From positions 59,891 to 123,890 of the forward strand of contig NZ_MDFM01000008.1 in NCBI RefSeq assembly GCF_002939985.1: a stretch of 64,000 nucleotides of DNA. Direction: 5' to 3'. Positions within the stretch are counted from its first letter, which is position 1; every line of letters starts with the position of its first letter. This document shows positions 26,090 through 35,237 of this stretch, one piece after another. The position numbers were made by a program, and so were the translations under genes. The notes below the pieces were generated by a model. The model saw only the letters and a list, made by a program, of their open reading frames with translations, had not been told where the DNA came from and searched no databases. This DNA comes from Xanthomonas hortorum pv. cynarae (GTDB lineage: Bacteria > Pseudomonadota > Gammaproteobacteria > Xanthomonadales > Xanthomonadaceae).

Positions 26090-27063
26090 TGGGTGGATCT
26101 CCCTTCACGCATGGCCTGCAGTTGCAGCAGGGTGGTGCCCAGTTCCGGCAGGCGCGGACGCAGTGGCGCTTGTTGCAAGGTGCGCAGGCGCGTGCGGGCC
26201 TGGCGACGTTGTGGGGAATCCGGCCACAGCCGGGTGGTCCAGGTGTCCACGCGCCGCAGCGATTGGACGAAGCCGGCGGCATCGCCGCGCTCGGCGGCAG
26301 CGCGGGCCAGGCTGACTTCGATCTGCAAGGCATCGCGCGCGGCGTTGCGGTCGCCGCCGACGAGCAGTGCATCGCCACGGCTGGGGCGAATGTCCACCAG
26401 CGGCGCAAGCACTTTCTGCCACCACGGCTGCGCGGCTTCGTTCTCTTGCGCGGTGTGTTCCGGCAGGCGCTGCAGATCGGCGGCGAGTGTGTCCAGCAAT
26501 TGACCGGCTTGCGCTTGCGGGCCAGCGCCGAGGCGGTCCAGTGCGTCGCGTTCCTGCACCAGCGCCTGGCGCAGATTGAGGTAGCCCGGATCGTCCACGC
26601 CGTTGAGTGCGGCATTGGCCAGCGCATAGGCACGGCGTGCGCCGTCGGCGTCGCCGGCAATACTCAGGCGTTGCTGGCCGAGCCGCAGCAGCAGTTCCAC
26701 TTCATCCAGACGCAGCGCCTGCGCGCCATGTCGATTGGGATCGGCCAGTTTCTGTACGGTTTCTTCGAGCAACGCGCTGCGCTGGCTCAGCCCGAGCATT
26801 TCATCGCGTAACACACGATTGGTCGCTGCGGCATCCTGCAGGCGCTCGTTGGCCAGGCGCTGATCGCGGCGCAAGGTTTCCAGCATCTGCTGGGTGCCAT
26901 CCCAGCGTTGCTGCTGCGCCTGGGCCGCCTGCAGCTGCCCGCTTTGATAGGTCTGCCACGCGCGCCAGCCCAGAAACAGCGCCACGCCCACTGCCGCCAC
27001 GGCAACCGCAAGCAGCAGCCAGGCCACGGGGAAGCGTCGCGTGGAAGCGGGCATTTCAGTCAT
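26086..27063 (-). CDS. hemX: HemX-like protein (uroporphyrinogen-III C-methyltransferase family)
   Basis: A 325-residue HemX-type protein: short cytoplasmic N-terminus, one membrane segment (FPVAWLLLAVAVAAVGVALFLGW), then a long coiled-coil region (QLQAAQAQQQRWDGTQQML) and an alpha-helical domain ending at LRPRLPELGTTLLQLQAM. Despite the family label it lacks the SAM-binding methyltransferase motifs, so an enzymatic role is doubtful. It is the middle gene of hemD-hemX-hemY and is translationally coupled to hemY. Confidence 0.9.
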   Translation of the reverse strand: MTEMPASTRRFPVAWLLLAVAVAAVGVALFLGWRAWQTYQSGQLQAAQAQQQRWDGTQQMLETLRRDQRLANERLQDAAATNRVLRDEMLGLSQRSALLEETVQKLADPNRHGAQALRLDEVELLLRLGQQRLSIAGDADGARRAYALANAALNGVDDPGYLNLRQALVQERDALDRLGAGPQAQAGQLLDTLAADLQRLPEHTAQENEAAQPWWQKVLAPLVDIRPSRGDALLVGGDRNAARDALQIEVSLARAAAERGDAAGFVQSLRRVDTWTTRLWPDSPQRRQARTRLRTLQQAPLRPRLPELGTTLLQLQAMREGRSTQ

Positions 27064-27166
27064 TGGGAGATCCTCGGGCGGTCACGACTGGCGCATGCGC
27101 CGCAGTCATCTGCTACAGCATGGCGTGCCGCAGCAGACGCCCGCAAGCGCTGGATGGATTCGGAGT

Positions 27167-27943
27167 TCAGCAAGGTCGCGATGGTGTCACGATCGCTGCA
27201 GCGGCGGCTGCCAATTGCTCGGGCAATGGACCTGCGGCGCGCACCACATGGGTGAAGCCGGCGGCATGTGCGGATGCGCGCATGCGCTCGCTGGAGGCCA
27301 CCACCGGATGGAGTTGCCAGGCATCGACCAACGCTGCGGGCAGTTGCTCTAACACCAGCGATAGCGCTTCGGCGCTGCTCAATGCCAGCACGCTGCGTGG
27401 CAGTGCACTGGCCAGGGCGTGCACCGCCGATGCGCGCAATCGCAGCGCGACGCGTTGATAGACATCGGCGCGCAGGACATGGGCGCCACGCTGCTCCAAT
27501 GCCGGTGCCAGCATGCCGCGCCCGCCTGGCGCAGTGATCAGTGCGACTGTCTGCAATGGCGGCTCGAACAGCGGCAGAGCCAGCAGTCCTTCGCTATCCA
27601 TGCGCGCAGGGCGCACCACTGCATCGATCCCATAGGCCTGCAATGCGCGCGCGGTGCCTTCTCCTACGCTTACCCATTGCGCCTGCGCTGGCCGCCGCAG
27701 CGGTGAAAGACGCTGCGCGGCGTGCACCGCTGCCGGGCTGGTGAATACCGCGATCGGTGCCTGCAGCGCTTGCTCTAGTGCAGCCCGTGCCTGTGGGGTG
27801 TCGTTGGTCTGCAGCCGCCACGGCGACAGCGCGAGCAGCCGTCCGCCATGCCGGGCGGCGGCCCGCCGCAGTGGCGCGTGCTCACCGCTGGGTCGCAGCG
27901 AGATCAGGGTCCAGGCGTCGGTCGAGGAGGTGGGCCGGGTCAT
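27167..27943 (-). CDS. hemD: Uroporphyrinogen-III synthase
   Basis: A 258-residue HemD, which closes and inverts ring D of hydroxymethylbilane to give uroporphyrinogen III for heme, siroheme and cobalamin. The family is poorly conserved, but typical landmarks are present: LISLRPSGEHAPLRRAA near the start, AVFTSPAAVHAA, VGEGTARALQAYG, ALITAPGGRGMLAPAL and the closing FTHVVRAAGPLPEQLAAA. I chose the ATG at 27943 (MTRPTSSTDAW), dropping 31 unrelated upstream residues. hemX starts 104 bases downstream, so one operon is likely; hemC is not in the window. Confidence 0.88.
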   Translation of the reverse strand: MTRPTSSTDAWTLISLRPSGEHAPLRRAAARHGGRLLALSPWRLQTNDTPQARAALEQALQAPIAVFTSPAAVHAAQRLSPLRRPAQAQWVSVGEGTARALQAYGIDAVVRPARMDSEGLLALPLFEPPLQTVALITAPGGRGMLAPALEQRGAHVLRADVYQRVALRLRASAVHALASALPRSVLALSSAEALSLVLEQLPAALVDAWQLHPVVASSERMRASAHAAGFTHVVRAAGPLPEQLAAAAAAIVTPSRPC

Positions 27944-28163
27944 CTCACGATTATGCGAGAACGTTGCGGCGTCAGGGCAAGATGGCACCGCGCCGATGTC
28001 GCCGGTGGCGATCTCATCGGACCGGAATGCCGTCAATCGCAGCAGCGTTTGCAGGCGACATTGCCGGCGCTCATGAATGAGATGTGCGTCTCATTTCGTA
28101 ACCTCTTGTAAATCTTGTGGATCCGGCCACGATCCGCCTCGACAGCCACGCCGGAGTAGTACC

Positions 28164-28973
28164 GTGATCAAGTCCTACCTCATCAACATGCAGCGCAGTA
28201 GCGACCGTTTGCAGGCCATGTCGGCGCGGTTCCAGGCGCTGGGCATGCCGTTCGAGCGCATTCCCGCCTTCGACGGCGCCACGCTGACGCCCGAGCAGAT
28301 CGCCGATTTCGTGCGCGAACGCCCGCTGGAAGGTTCCGGGGATGGCTTCAGCACCGGCCCGCGCAAGTGGACCGCTTCCAACATCGGCTGCTTTCTGAGC
28401 CATCAGGCCGCGTGGCGCATCGCGGCGGACTCCGATGACGCCTACACCGCCATCTTCGAAGACGACATGCATCTGTCCGACGCGCTGCCGGCGCTGTTGT
28501 GCAGCACCGAGTGGCTACCGGCGGGCAACAGCATCGTGCGGCTGGAACCGTCCTACAACCGCATCAAGCTCGATAGCAAGGTCGCCGACATCGGCGGGCG
28601 TCAGCTGCGCCTGGTGCGTCCATCCACCTATCAGCACTGCTGGCCGGTGTGCGCCGGCGCGCTGATCATCAGCCGCGATGCGGCACGCTTGTTGCTGGCC
28701 GCCGACGCGCGCTGGCACACCATGGCCGATATTTTTCTGTTCGGCTGGAACGAATCGCCGGTCGCACAGCAGTTGTCCACCTATCAGCTCTCGCCGGCGG
28801 CCTGCATCCAGGACAAGTTCTTCCACAACGCCCCGGAGCAGATCGTGTTCACCAGCACCATCGATGCGCCGCTGACGCAGGCGCAAAAGCAGCGCAGTGC
28901 GCATTGGAAGGCGAAAGCGACCGCGTTGTTGCGTATGGCGCAGGGCTATCGCAAGGTGGTGTTCGCGCCCTGA
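28164..28973 (+). CDS. Glycosyltransferase family 25 protein
   Basis: A 269-residue GT25-type glycosyltransferase, the family of LOS/LPS galactosyltransferases. It begins VIKSYLINMQRSSDRL, the usual N-terminal nucleotide-sugar fold, and has IGCFLSHQAAWRIA and the acidic AIFEDDMHLSD motif that would bind metal and UDP-sugar. The GTG at 28164 gives the complete family N-terminus; an ATG at 28188 would remove part of the first strand. It probably decorates surface polysaccharide in the cytoplasm, but no LPS genes are adjacent, so the acceptor is unknown. Confidence 0.85.
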   Translation: MIKSYLINMQRSSDRLQAMSARFQALGMPFERIPAFDGATLTPEQIADFVRERPLEGSGDGFSTGPRKWTASNIGCFLSHQAAWRIAADSDDAYTAIFEDDMHLSDALPALLCSTEWLPAGNSIVRLEPSYNRIKLDSKVADIGGRQLRLVRPSTYQHCWPVCAGALIISRDAARLLLAADARWHTMADIFLFGWNESPVAQQLSTYQLSPAACIQDKFFHNAPEQIVFTSTIDAPLTQAQKQRSAHWKAKATALLRMAQGYRKVVFAP

Positions 28974-29112
28974 GCGGCGCGATAGAGAAGGCCTGCAACG
29001 GGACGGCGCTGAACGTATTTTACCATGCGGTACCGCATGTATTTCAGTGCACAAGACGCTCGCAGCACATTGCGGCATGATGCCGCCCTTCGCCGTCTTT
29101 CAGCCTTCGCCG

Positions 29113-29583
29113 ATGACTCCTTCGTGCACGCTCGCATCCGCCCTGCAGTCGCTGCAGCAGCAATTCATTGCCATGCCGCCGGTGCTGTCGATGGGCATCG
29201 CCGTCGATGGCTTGCATGACGGCGCGCTGCGCTTGCGTGCGCCGCTGCAGGCCAATGTCAACGACAAGGCCAACGCGTTCGGCGGCAGCCTGGCCTCGCT
29301 GATGACGCTGGCCAGTTGGGGCTGGCTGACCCTGCAACTGCAATTGGCCGGGCACAGCGCCGATGTGTATGTGGCCGACAGCCAGCTGCGCTATGTCGCG
29401 CCGGTGTACGAAGACCTGGTCGCCAATGCCGAGCCATCCGAGATGGGCAGTTGGGACGCGTTTTTGGCCACCTTCCGCCAACGCGGCAAGGCGCGTATCG
29501 GCATGCGTGCGCAGATTGCGCTGGGGTCGGGCGCGGCGGCGGCGACGCTGAGCGGGCGCTTCGTGGCGTTTCCAAAACGGTAG
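29113..29583 (+). CDS. YiiD C-terminal-type thioesterase
   Basis: A 156-residue hotdog protein like the thioesterase domain at the C-terminus of E. coli YiiD/FabY-type proteins. Core features are LRLRAPLQANVNDKANAFGG (the active-site Asn/Asp-Lys stretch at the start of the long helix) and LASLMTLASWGWLTLQL. It lacks the N-terminal acetyltransferase half of YiiD. An acyl-ACP or acyl-CoA substrate is inferred. In-frame ATGs at 29077 and 29080 are alternative starts. It is followed 21 bases later by a small secreted protein gene. Confidence 0.78.
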   Translation: MTPSCTLASALQSLQQQFIAMPPVLSMGIAVDGLHDGALRLRAPLQANVNDKANAFGGSLASLMTLASWGWLTLQLQLAGHSADVYVADSQLRYVAPVYEDLVANAEPSEMGSWDAFLATFRQRGKARIGMRAQIALGSGAAAATLSGRFVAFPKR

Positions 29584-29604
29584 GATGCGGGCTGGACTCG
29601 GGGG

Positions 29605-30033
29605 ATGCGCATGCGTGCAGTGATGGGGGCAATGCTGTTGCTCGGGCTGGCGATGGTGAGCGATGTGGTGTGTGCCGGCAGCCGTGCCCAGGCGCGCGCA
29701 CTGGAGACCACCCAGGCCGCCTACACGGCTGCGGTGCGCTGGAGCGACTTCGACGCCGCGCAGGGCTTTGTCGAACCCACGTATGCCTTGGCGCATCCGC
29801 TCAGCGATCTGGAGCGCTCGCGCTACGAACAGGTGCAGATCTCCGGCTACCGCGAGGTGCGGGTGGGCGAAGATGCCGCCGGCGACCTGCGCCGCGAGGT
29901 CGAGTTGCGCGTGATCAACCGCAACACCCAGGCCGAGCGGCTGGTGCGCAGCATCGAGCTGTGGCGCTGGGACGCCGAGCGCAAACGCTGGTGGCTGGCC
30001 AGCGGCCTGCCCGATCTGTGGCAGGGCCAGTAG
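29605..30033 (+). CDS. Hypothetical secreted protein
   Basis: A 142-residue protein with a signal peptide (MGAMLLLGLAMVSDVVCAG) and a mature domain of mixed helix and strand (WSDFDAAQGFVEPTYALAH, SIELWRWDAERKRWWL) like small NTF2-like or SnoaL-like periplasmic proteins. I do not recognise a specific family. The Cys just before the likely cleavage site could be a lipobox (VVCAG), although the residues before it fit poorly. It lies between the YiiD-type thioesterase and the rhodanese gene on the same strand. Confidence 0.72.
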   Translation: MRMRAVMGAMLLLGLAMVSDVVCAGSRAQARALETTQAAYTAAVRWSDFDAAQGFVEPTYALAHPLSDLERSRYEQVQISGYREVRVGEDAAGDLRREVELRVINRNTQAERLVRSIELWRWDAERKRWWLASGLPDLWQGQ

Positions 30034-30109
30034 CCCGCACTGCTGCGCCCTGGCCGTCGCGTGCGCCAGCTGTGCGACAATTCCCGCCCGCTTGAACGAC
30101 CCTGACCCC

Positions 30110-30547
30110 GTGAATTTCGAAGAGCTGCAGGCCTTTGTCGGCCGCAACCCCATGTTGTCGCTGGCCCTGGTGGGCCTGACCATCGCCCTGATCGTCACCG
30201 AGGTCGCGCGCCTGTTCCGTGGGTATCGCGCACTCGCGCCGGCCGAGCTGACCCGTTTGATCAACAGCGAGAACGCGCTGGTGATCGACCTGTCGCCCAC
30301 CGCCGATTTCGAAAAAGGTCATATCGCCGGCAGCCGCAATGTGGCGCTGGCCAAGTTCGACCCGGCCGGCAAATTGCTTGCCAACGCCAAGGCCTCCCCC
30401 GTGGTGGTGGTCTGCCGTAACGGCAACGCCTCGGCAGGCGCGGCCAAGACGCTCAAGAAGGCCGGCTTCGAGAAGGTGTACTGGCTCGATGGCGGCGTGG
30501 CTGCCTGGCAGATCGCCGAGCTGCCGCTGGTCAAGGGTCGCACCTGA
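30110..30547 (+). CDS. Membrane-anchored rhodanese-like protein
   Basis: A 145-residue protein with one N-terminal membrane segment (PMLSLALVGLTIALIVTEV) and a rhodanese domain. ALVIDLSPTADFEKGHIAGS is the CH2A-like region, and the active-site loop starts at the cysteine of VVVCRNGNASAGAA. It may transfer sulfane sulfur at the membrane. It matches the YibN-type rhodanese that usually sits just before secB, as here. I prefer the GTG at 30110 to a TTG six codons upstream. Confidence 0.87.
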   Translation: MNFEELQAFVGRNPMLSLALVGLTIALIVTEVARLFRGYRALAPAELTRLINSENALVIDLSPTADFEKGHIAGSRNVALAKFDPAGKLLANAKASPVVVVCRNGNASAGAAKTLKKAGFEKVYWLDGGVAAWQIAELPLVKGRT

Positions 30548-30658
30548 TCTCACCTTGTACGGCGGCAGGCAAGTCCCCATTGCTTGCGTGAGAGACTCGC
30601 GCTTTCACGCCTGCATCATTCAACGCTGCATCCACCGAACCGTTTTTTGGAGTTAGGA

Positions 30659-31174
30659 ATGTCCGACGAAATCATCAACGGCGCCGTTGCGCCGGCCGAC
30701 GCCGCTGCTGGCCCCGCTTTCACCATCGAGAAGATTTACGTCAAGGACGTTTCTTTCGAATCGCCGAACGCACCGGCCGTCTTCAACGACGCCAACCAGC
30801 CCGAGCTGCAGCTGAACCTCAATCAGAAGGTGCAGCGCCTCAACGACAACGCCTTCGAAGTCGTGCTGGCCGTGACCCTGACCTGCACCGCCGGTGGCAA
30901 GACCGCCTACGTGGCCGAAGTGCAGCAGGCCGGCGTGTTCGGCCTGGTCGGTCTGGAGCCGCAGGCGATCGACGTGCTGCTCGGCACCCAGTGCCCGAAC
31001 ATCCTGTTCCCGTACGTGCGCACCCTGGTCAGCGACCTGATCCAGGCCGGCGGCTTCCCGCCGTTCTACCTGCAGCCGATCAACTTCGAAGCCCTGTACG
31101 CAGAAACCCTGCGCCAGCGCTCGCAGGGCGAAGGCACCTCGCTGGCCGATTCCGAGCCGGCTGGCAACGCCTAA
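30659..31174 (+). CDS. secB: Protein-export chaperone SecB
   Basis: A 171-residue tetrameric cytoplasmic chaperone that keeps preproteins unfolded and hands them to SecA. The core is clear: [39 protein letters not shown], then [19 protein letters not shown] and [24 protein letters not shown]- and C-terminal tails are Ala-rich and variable, as usual. TTGGAG provides the ribosome-binding site. The order rhodanese-secB-gpsA is the common gamma-proteobacterial arrangement and supports all three calls. Confidence 0.96.
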   Translation: MSDEIINGAVAPADAAAGPAFTIEKIYVKDVSFESPNAPAVFNDANQPELQLNLNQKVQRLNDNAFEVVLAVTLTCTAGGKTAYVAEVQQAGVFGLVGLEPQAIDVLLGTQCPNILFPYVRTLVSDLIQAGGFPPFYLQPINFEALYAETLRQRSQGEGTSLADSEPAGNA

Positions 31175-31189
31175 GCGTTGCGTGCGCCG

Positions 31190-32215
31190 ATGAGCGATTC
31201 GAAGCACAAGATCGCCGTCCTCGGCGCCGGCTCCTGGGGCACGGCCCTGGCCGCGCTGCTCGCCAGACACGGTCACCCGACCGTGCTCTGGGGGCGCGAT
31301 GCGGCGATGGTGGACGCCATCGACCGCAATCACGAAAACGTGCGGTATCTGCCGGGCATTCCATTGCCCGACAGCCTGCGCGCGACCACCGACCTGCAGC
31401 TGGCCGTTGCCGATGCAAGCTGGATCCTGGTCGTGGTGCCCTCGCATGCGTTCACCGAAACGATCCAGTTGATTGCACCGTTGCGTCCGGCCGGTGCCGG
31501 CGTTGCGTGGGCGACCAAGGGATTCGAGCCCGGTTCCGGGCGGTTCCTGCATGAAGTGGCGCGCGCCATCCTCGGCCCCAGCGTTGCGCTGGCCGTGGTG
31601 ACCGGGCCGTCCTTCGCCAAGGAAGTCACGCTTGGCTTGCCGACCGCCATCACCGTGCACGGCGACGATGCCGCGTTCGCGCAAGTGGTGGCCGACGCCA
31701 TGCATGGCCCCACCTTCCGCGCCTATACCGGCGATGACATGGTGGGCGCCGAACTCGGTGGCGCGATGAAGAACGTGCTGGCCGTGGCCACCGGTGTGGC
31801 CGATGGCATGCAGCTCGGTCTCAATGCACGCGCCGGTCTGATCACGCGTGGCTTGAACGAGATGCTGCGCCTGGCGGCGGTGATCGGTGCGCGTCCGGAG
31901 ACCTTGATGGGCCTGGCCGGATTGGGCGATCTGGTGCTGACCTGCACCGGCGATCTGTCGCGCAACCGGCGGCTTGGATTGGCGTTGGGGCGCGGGCAGA
32001 GCTTGAACGATGCGATCCGCGAGATCGGCCAGGTGGTCGAGTCGCTGCAAACCGCCGATGAAGTCATGCGCCAGGCAGAGCATCACGGCATCGAATTGCC
32101 GATCTCCAACGCGGTGCGTGCCGTGTTGCATGGCGAGATCACACCGGAAGCCGCATTGAAGGAACTGTTGGCGCGCGAGCGCAAGCCCGAGTATCCGCAG
32201 GCGTTGTTTACCTGA
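31190..32215 (+). CDS. gpsA: Glycerol-3-phosphate dehydrogenase [NAD(P)+]
   Basis: A 341-residue GpsA, reducing dihydroxyacetone phosphate to glycerol 3-phosphate for phospholipid synthesis. The dinucleotide-binding motif [18 protein letters not shown] is at the N-terminus, with VVPSHAF, the conserved GPSFAKEV, the catalytic-lysine region [16 protein letters not shown] and [14 protein letters not shown] further on. The start at 31190 lies 15 bases after secB; a strong terminator follows 45 bases after the stop. The enzyme is cytoplasmic. Confidence 0.96.
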   Translation: MSDSKHKIAVLGAGSWGTALAALLARHGHPTVLWGRDAAMVDAIDRNHENVRYLPGIPLPDSLRATTDLQLAVADASWILVVVPSHAFTETIQLIAPLRPAGAGVAWATKGFEPGSGRFLHEVARAILGPSVALAVVTGPSFAKEVTLGLPTAITVHGDDAAFAQVVADAMHGPTFRAYTGDDMVGAELGGAMKNVLAVATGVADGMQLGLNARAGLITRGLNEMLRLAAVIGARPETLMGLAGLGDLVLTCTGDLSRNRRLGLALGRGQSLNDAIREIGQVVESLQTADEVMRQAEHHGIELPISNAVRAVLHGEITPEAALKELLARERKPEYPQALFT

Positions 32216-32260
32216 TTGGTTGGTAACGCGCCTCGCGCGTCGCGTGGTGGAGTGAAGACA

Positions 32261-32291
32261 CTAAAAAGCCCGGCAATGCCGGGCTTTTTAG
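32261..32291. terminator. Intrinsic terminator after gpsA
   Basis: CTAAAAAGCCCGGC and GCCGGGCTTTTTAG form a perfect 14-pair stem around AAT. A- and T-runs on both sides make it functional in both directions. Confidence 0.93.
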
Positions 32292-32448
32292 TGGTTGCGC
32301 ACTTGTCGTTGCGTGCATCAAGGCGAAAGCTTGTCGCGTCGCAACCACGTAAACGTGCTGCGCACTACGTTCCAGCGCAACAGCCCTTACACACGGCATC
32401 TAGCGATCGAGTGCGCTGCATTGCAATCATCCAATCGCGCAAAAGAAA

Positions 32449-32474
32449 GAAGCCCGGTCGTGGGACCGGGCTTC
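32449..32474 (-). terminator. Terminator after the Ax21-type gene
   Basis: GAAGCCCGGTC and GACCGGGCTTC form a perfect 11-pair stem. Read on the minus strand it is followed by TTTCTTTT and ends the transcript of the outer-membrane protein gene whose stop is at 32520. Between this and the gpsA terminator (32292-32448) I see no gene. Confidence 0.85.
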
Positions 32475-32519
32475 CAATGCAACGCGGGAGAGAGAGTCGC
32501 GTTGCGTTAAACGTGCGGC

Positions 32520-33116
32520 TTACCAGCTGAAACGCGGGCCGACCGACCATTCCTTGTTGCCGTCGCCATCCATACGGATGTCGCCGTTGATGCCCCAGTT
32601 CTGGTTCAACTTCACCTGGGCGCCAAGGCGGCCGTAGAAGGTGTCGTCCAGATCGATGCCACGCTTCTTGGAGAAATCTTCGTAGCCAGCCAGAGCGTAG
32701 ACTTCGAAATGCTCGCCGAACGAGTTACGCAGGCCAGCTTCGACGCTGAAACCATCGAAGTTGATGTTCGGGGTGTCCAGGTCCAGCGTGCGATAGGCAA
32801 CGCGCGCCAGCAGGTCGGTGCTGGTGGCCACTTCGTAGTTGTAGCCCACGCCCACGCCCCATTGCTGGAAGTCGGTGTTGGAGCTTTCGAACACATTGTT
32901 GTTGTCGTCAGCGTTCTGCTTGCTGTAATCGCCGAACACGTGGATGTTCGGGGTGATGGCGTAGGAGCCCTTCACGCCCCAACCATCGGCGTCGCGACCT
33001 TCGGTCGGAGTGCGCACATAGTCGCCTTCGACGAAGTTGTAGGAGATGTTTTCAGCAGCGGAGGCCGCAAACGGCAGAGCTGCGAGAAGGCCGAGGGCCA
33101 GCAAAGAAGTCTTCAT
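32520..33116 (-). CDS. ax21: Ax21-type outer-membrane beta-barrel protein
   Basis: A 198-residue secreted protein: signal peptide ending LPFAASA, mature start AENISYNFVEGDYVRTP, then alternating strands typical of a small outer-membrane barrel, ending in Phe-Ser-Trp (GPRFSW) as barrel proteins do. The mature N-terminus matches the Xanthomonas Ax21 peptide, including the tyrosine once claimed to be sulfated and recognised by rice XA21; that claim was later withdrawn. The protein is now seen as a conserved outer-membrane or vesicle protein. Monocistronic, with its own terminator. Confidence 0.88.
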   Translation of the reverse strand: MKTSLLALGLLAALPFAASAAENISYNFVEGDYVRTPTEGRDADGWGVKGSYAITPNIHVFGDYSKQNADDNNNVFESSNTDFQQWGVGVGYNYEVATSTDLLARVAYRTLDLDTPNINFDGFSVEAGLRNSFGEHFEVYALAGYEDFSKKRGIDLDDTFYGRLGAQVKLNQNWGINGDIRMDGDGNKEWSVGPRFSW

Positions 33117-33462
33117 GATCGAGATACCTGTACTTATTGATTTGGGCCGGCGCTGAGGCGGATGCCGTTCGCTGCCGAGATGTAAATTCTCCGTTATTCG
33201 ATGGAACGCGACATGAATTTCGAACTGACTGGTGCATGAATCATCGCGCCTGGTTCAGTTCCGGTTTTTGTCATCAAGCTGCAATGCGTGTAGCGCACAC
33301 GCAAAGCGTGATGGGGTGTGAGTTACCTCGCGCCAATGTGAGATGCGCGTGTAGAAGCACCTGTTTTGCAGCGATTTTTGCCATTTGCATTGAGGCGAGG
33401 ACATTGTACTGACGCTGCGGCTGGGACCATGCAGGCTTGTTGAACATCTCTGGAGCTGTATC
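33117..33462. other. Divergent promoter region between ax21 and poxB
   Basis: About 345 bases, less GC-rich than the flanking genes, lying between two divergent starts. It must hold both promoters, but I cannot fix -35/-10 boxes with confidence and see no clear operator repeat. No gene is evident. Confidence 0.5.
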
Positions 33463-35190
33463 GTGGCGAAGAAAAAGACGTTGGCGCGGTTTCTGGCCGA
33501 GACGCTGCAGAGCGCGGGGGTGGAGCGGATCTGGGGTGTGACCGGCGACAGCCTCAACGGCTTGACCGATGCCTTGCGTGAGATGCAGACGATCGAGTGG
33601 ATGCATGTGCGCCACGAAGAAGTCGCCGCATTCGCCGCTGGCGCCGAGGCGGCGGTGACCGGCCAGCTGGCCGTGTGTGCGGGCAGCTGCGGGCCGGGCA
33701 ATCTGCACTTGATCAACGGGCTGTTTGATTGCCATCGCAGCCGTCAGCCGGTGCTGGCGATCGCCGCGCATATTCCCTCGTCCGAGATCGGGCTGAGTTA
33801 TTTTCAGGAGACCCATCCGCAGGAGTTGTTCCGCGAGTGCAGTCACTTCGTGGAGTTGGTGACCAACCCGGCGCAGCTGCCGGAAGTGCTGCATCGGGCG
33901 ATGCGCACCGCCATCCTGCAGCAGGGTGTGGCGGTGGTGGTGATCCCCGGCGATATCGCGTTGCTGGAAATGGACAAGCACGTGTCCAGTGCCTGGCCGC
34001 AACTGCGCCAGCCGCGCGTGTTGCCAGCCGCCGAAGACGTGGCGCAGTTGGCCGAGCTGTTGCAGCGAAGCGAGGCGATCACGCTGTTGTGCGGCAGCGG
34101 CTGCGCGGGTGCACACGATGCGGTGGTGGCGTTGGCCGACACCCTGGGCGCGCCGATCGTGCACGCGTTGCGCGGGAAAGAATATGTGGAGTGGGAAAAC
34201 CCGTTCGATGTCGGCATGACCGGTTTGATCGGTTTTAGTTCCGGCTACCACGCGATGCTCAACTGCGACACCTTGATCATGCTGGGTACGGATTTCCCGT
34301 ATCGGCAGTTCTACCCGAAGGACGCGACCACCGTGCAGGTGGATCGCGACCCGAGCGCATTGGGACGGCGCACGCCCTTGCAACTGGGTATCGCAGCGGA
34401 TGTTGGCGAAACCATTGCCGCCTTGCTGCCGCACTTGCAGCGGCGCGAGAAGCGCGACTTCCTGGAGAAATCGCTTGCGCATTACCGCAAGGCACGCGAG
34501 GGGCTGGACGATCTGGCGGTGCCGGCAGACCCGGGCGAGCCGCTGCATCCGCAATTCGTGGCGCGAATGATCAGCCAGATCGCCGACCAGGACGCAGTGT
34601 TTACCTGCGATGTCGGCACGCCGACGGTGTGGGCCGCGCGCTATCTGCGCATGAACGGACAACGCCGTTTACTCGGCTCGTTCAATCACGGTTCGATGGC
34701 CAATGCGATGCCGCAGGCGCTGGGTGCGCAAGCGGCGTTTCCGGGTCGTCAGGTGATTTCGCTGTCTGGCGATGGCGGCTTTGCGATGTTGATGGGCGAC
34801 TTCATCTCGCTGGCGCAGCTGCGTCTGCCGGTGAAGATCGTGGTGTTTAACAATGCCTCGCTGGGATTTGTGGCGATGGAGATGAAGGCCGCGGGTTATC
34901 TGGATACCGGCACCGAGTTGCGCAATCCGGACTTCGCTGCGATGAGCAATGCGATGGGCATTTTGGGCATCCGTGTCGATGAGTCGTCGCAGCTGGAACG
35001 TGCATTGCGGCAGGCCTTTGCGCATTCCGGCCCGGCGTTGGTGGATGTGCGCATCGCCACGCAGGAACTGGCAGTGCCGCCGGCGATCAAGCTGGAACAG
35101 GCCAAGGGGATGGGCCTGTATCTGCTCAAGGCGGTGATGAGCGGGCGCGGTGATGAAGTCATCGATCTGGTCAAGACCAATATGCGTTAA
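33463..35190 (+). CDS. poxB: Thiamine-diphosphate-dependent pyruvate dehydrogenase (quinone)-like
   Basis: A 575-residue ThDP enzyme of the pyruvate oxidase group: TPP-PYR domain with the catalytic glutamate in [16 protein letters not shown], a central FAD/Rossmann-like domain, and a TPP-PP domain with [14 protein letters not shown]. PoxB oxidises pyruvate to acetate and CO2 and feeds electrons to ubiquinone at the membrane. The C-terminal stretch after residue 530 ([20 protein letters not shown]) fits the lipid-binding tail seen in PoxB. The GTG at 33463 follows CTGGAG. A related acetolactate-like activity is less likely. Confidence 0.87.
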   Translation: MAKKKTLARFLAETLQSAGVERIWGVTGDSLNGLTDALREMQTIEWMHVRHEEVAAFAAGAEAAVTGQLAVCAGSCGPGNLHLINGLFDCHRSRQPVLAIAAHIPSSEIGLSYFQETHPQELFRECSHFVELVTNPAQLPEVLHRAMRTAILQQGVAVVVIPGDIALLEMDKHVSSAWPQLRQPRVLPAAEDVAQLAELLQRSEAITLLCGSGCAGAHDAVVALADTLGAPIVHALRGKEYVEWENPFDVGMTGLIGFSSGYHAMLNCDTLIMLGTDFPYRQFYPKDATTVQVDRDPSALGRRTPLQLGIAADVGETIAALLPHLQRREKRDFLEKSLAHYRKAREGLDDLAVPADPGEPLHPQFVARMISQIADQDAVFTCDVGTPTVWAARYLRMNGQRRLLGSFNHGSMANAMPQALGAQAAFPGRQVISLSGDGGFAMLMGDFISLAQLRLPVKIVVFNNASLGFVAMEMKAAGYLDTGTELRNPDFAAMSNAMGILGIRVDESSQLERALRQAFAHSGPALVDVRIATQELAVPPAIKLEQAKGMGLYLLKAVMSGRGDEVIDLVKTNMR

Positions 35191-35237
35191 CGCCATCGCC
35201 GCGTTCACCACTGCACGTCTTCATCGGACTCTTTTGC

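Noticed and set aside
33274-34662. A 462-codon minus-strand frame opposite poxB
   Set aside because: Antisense to a ThDP enzyme with intact catalytic motifs.
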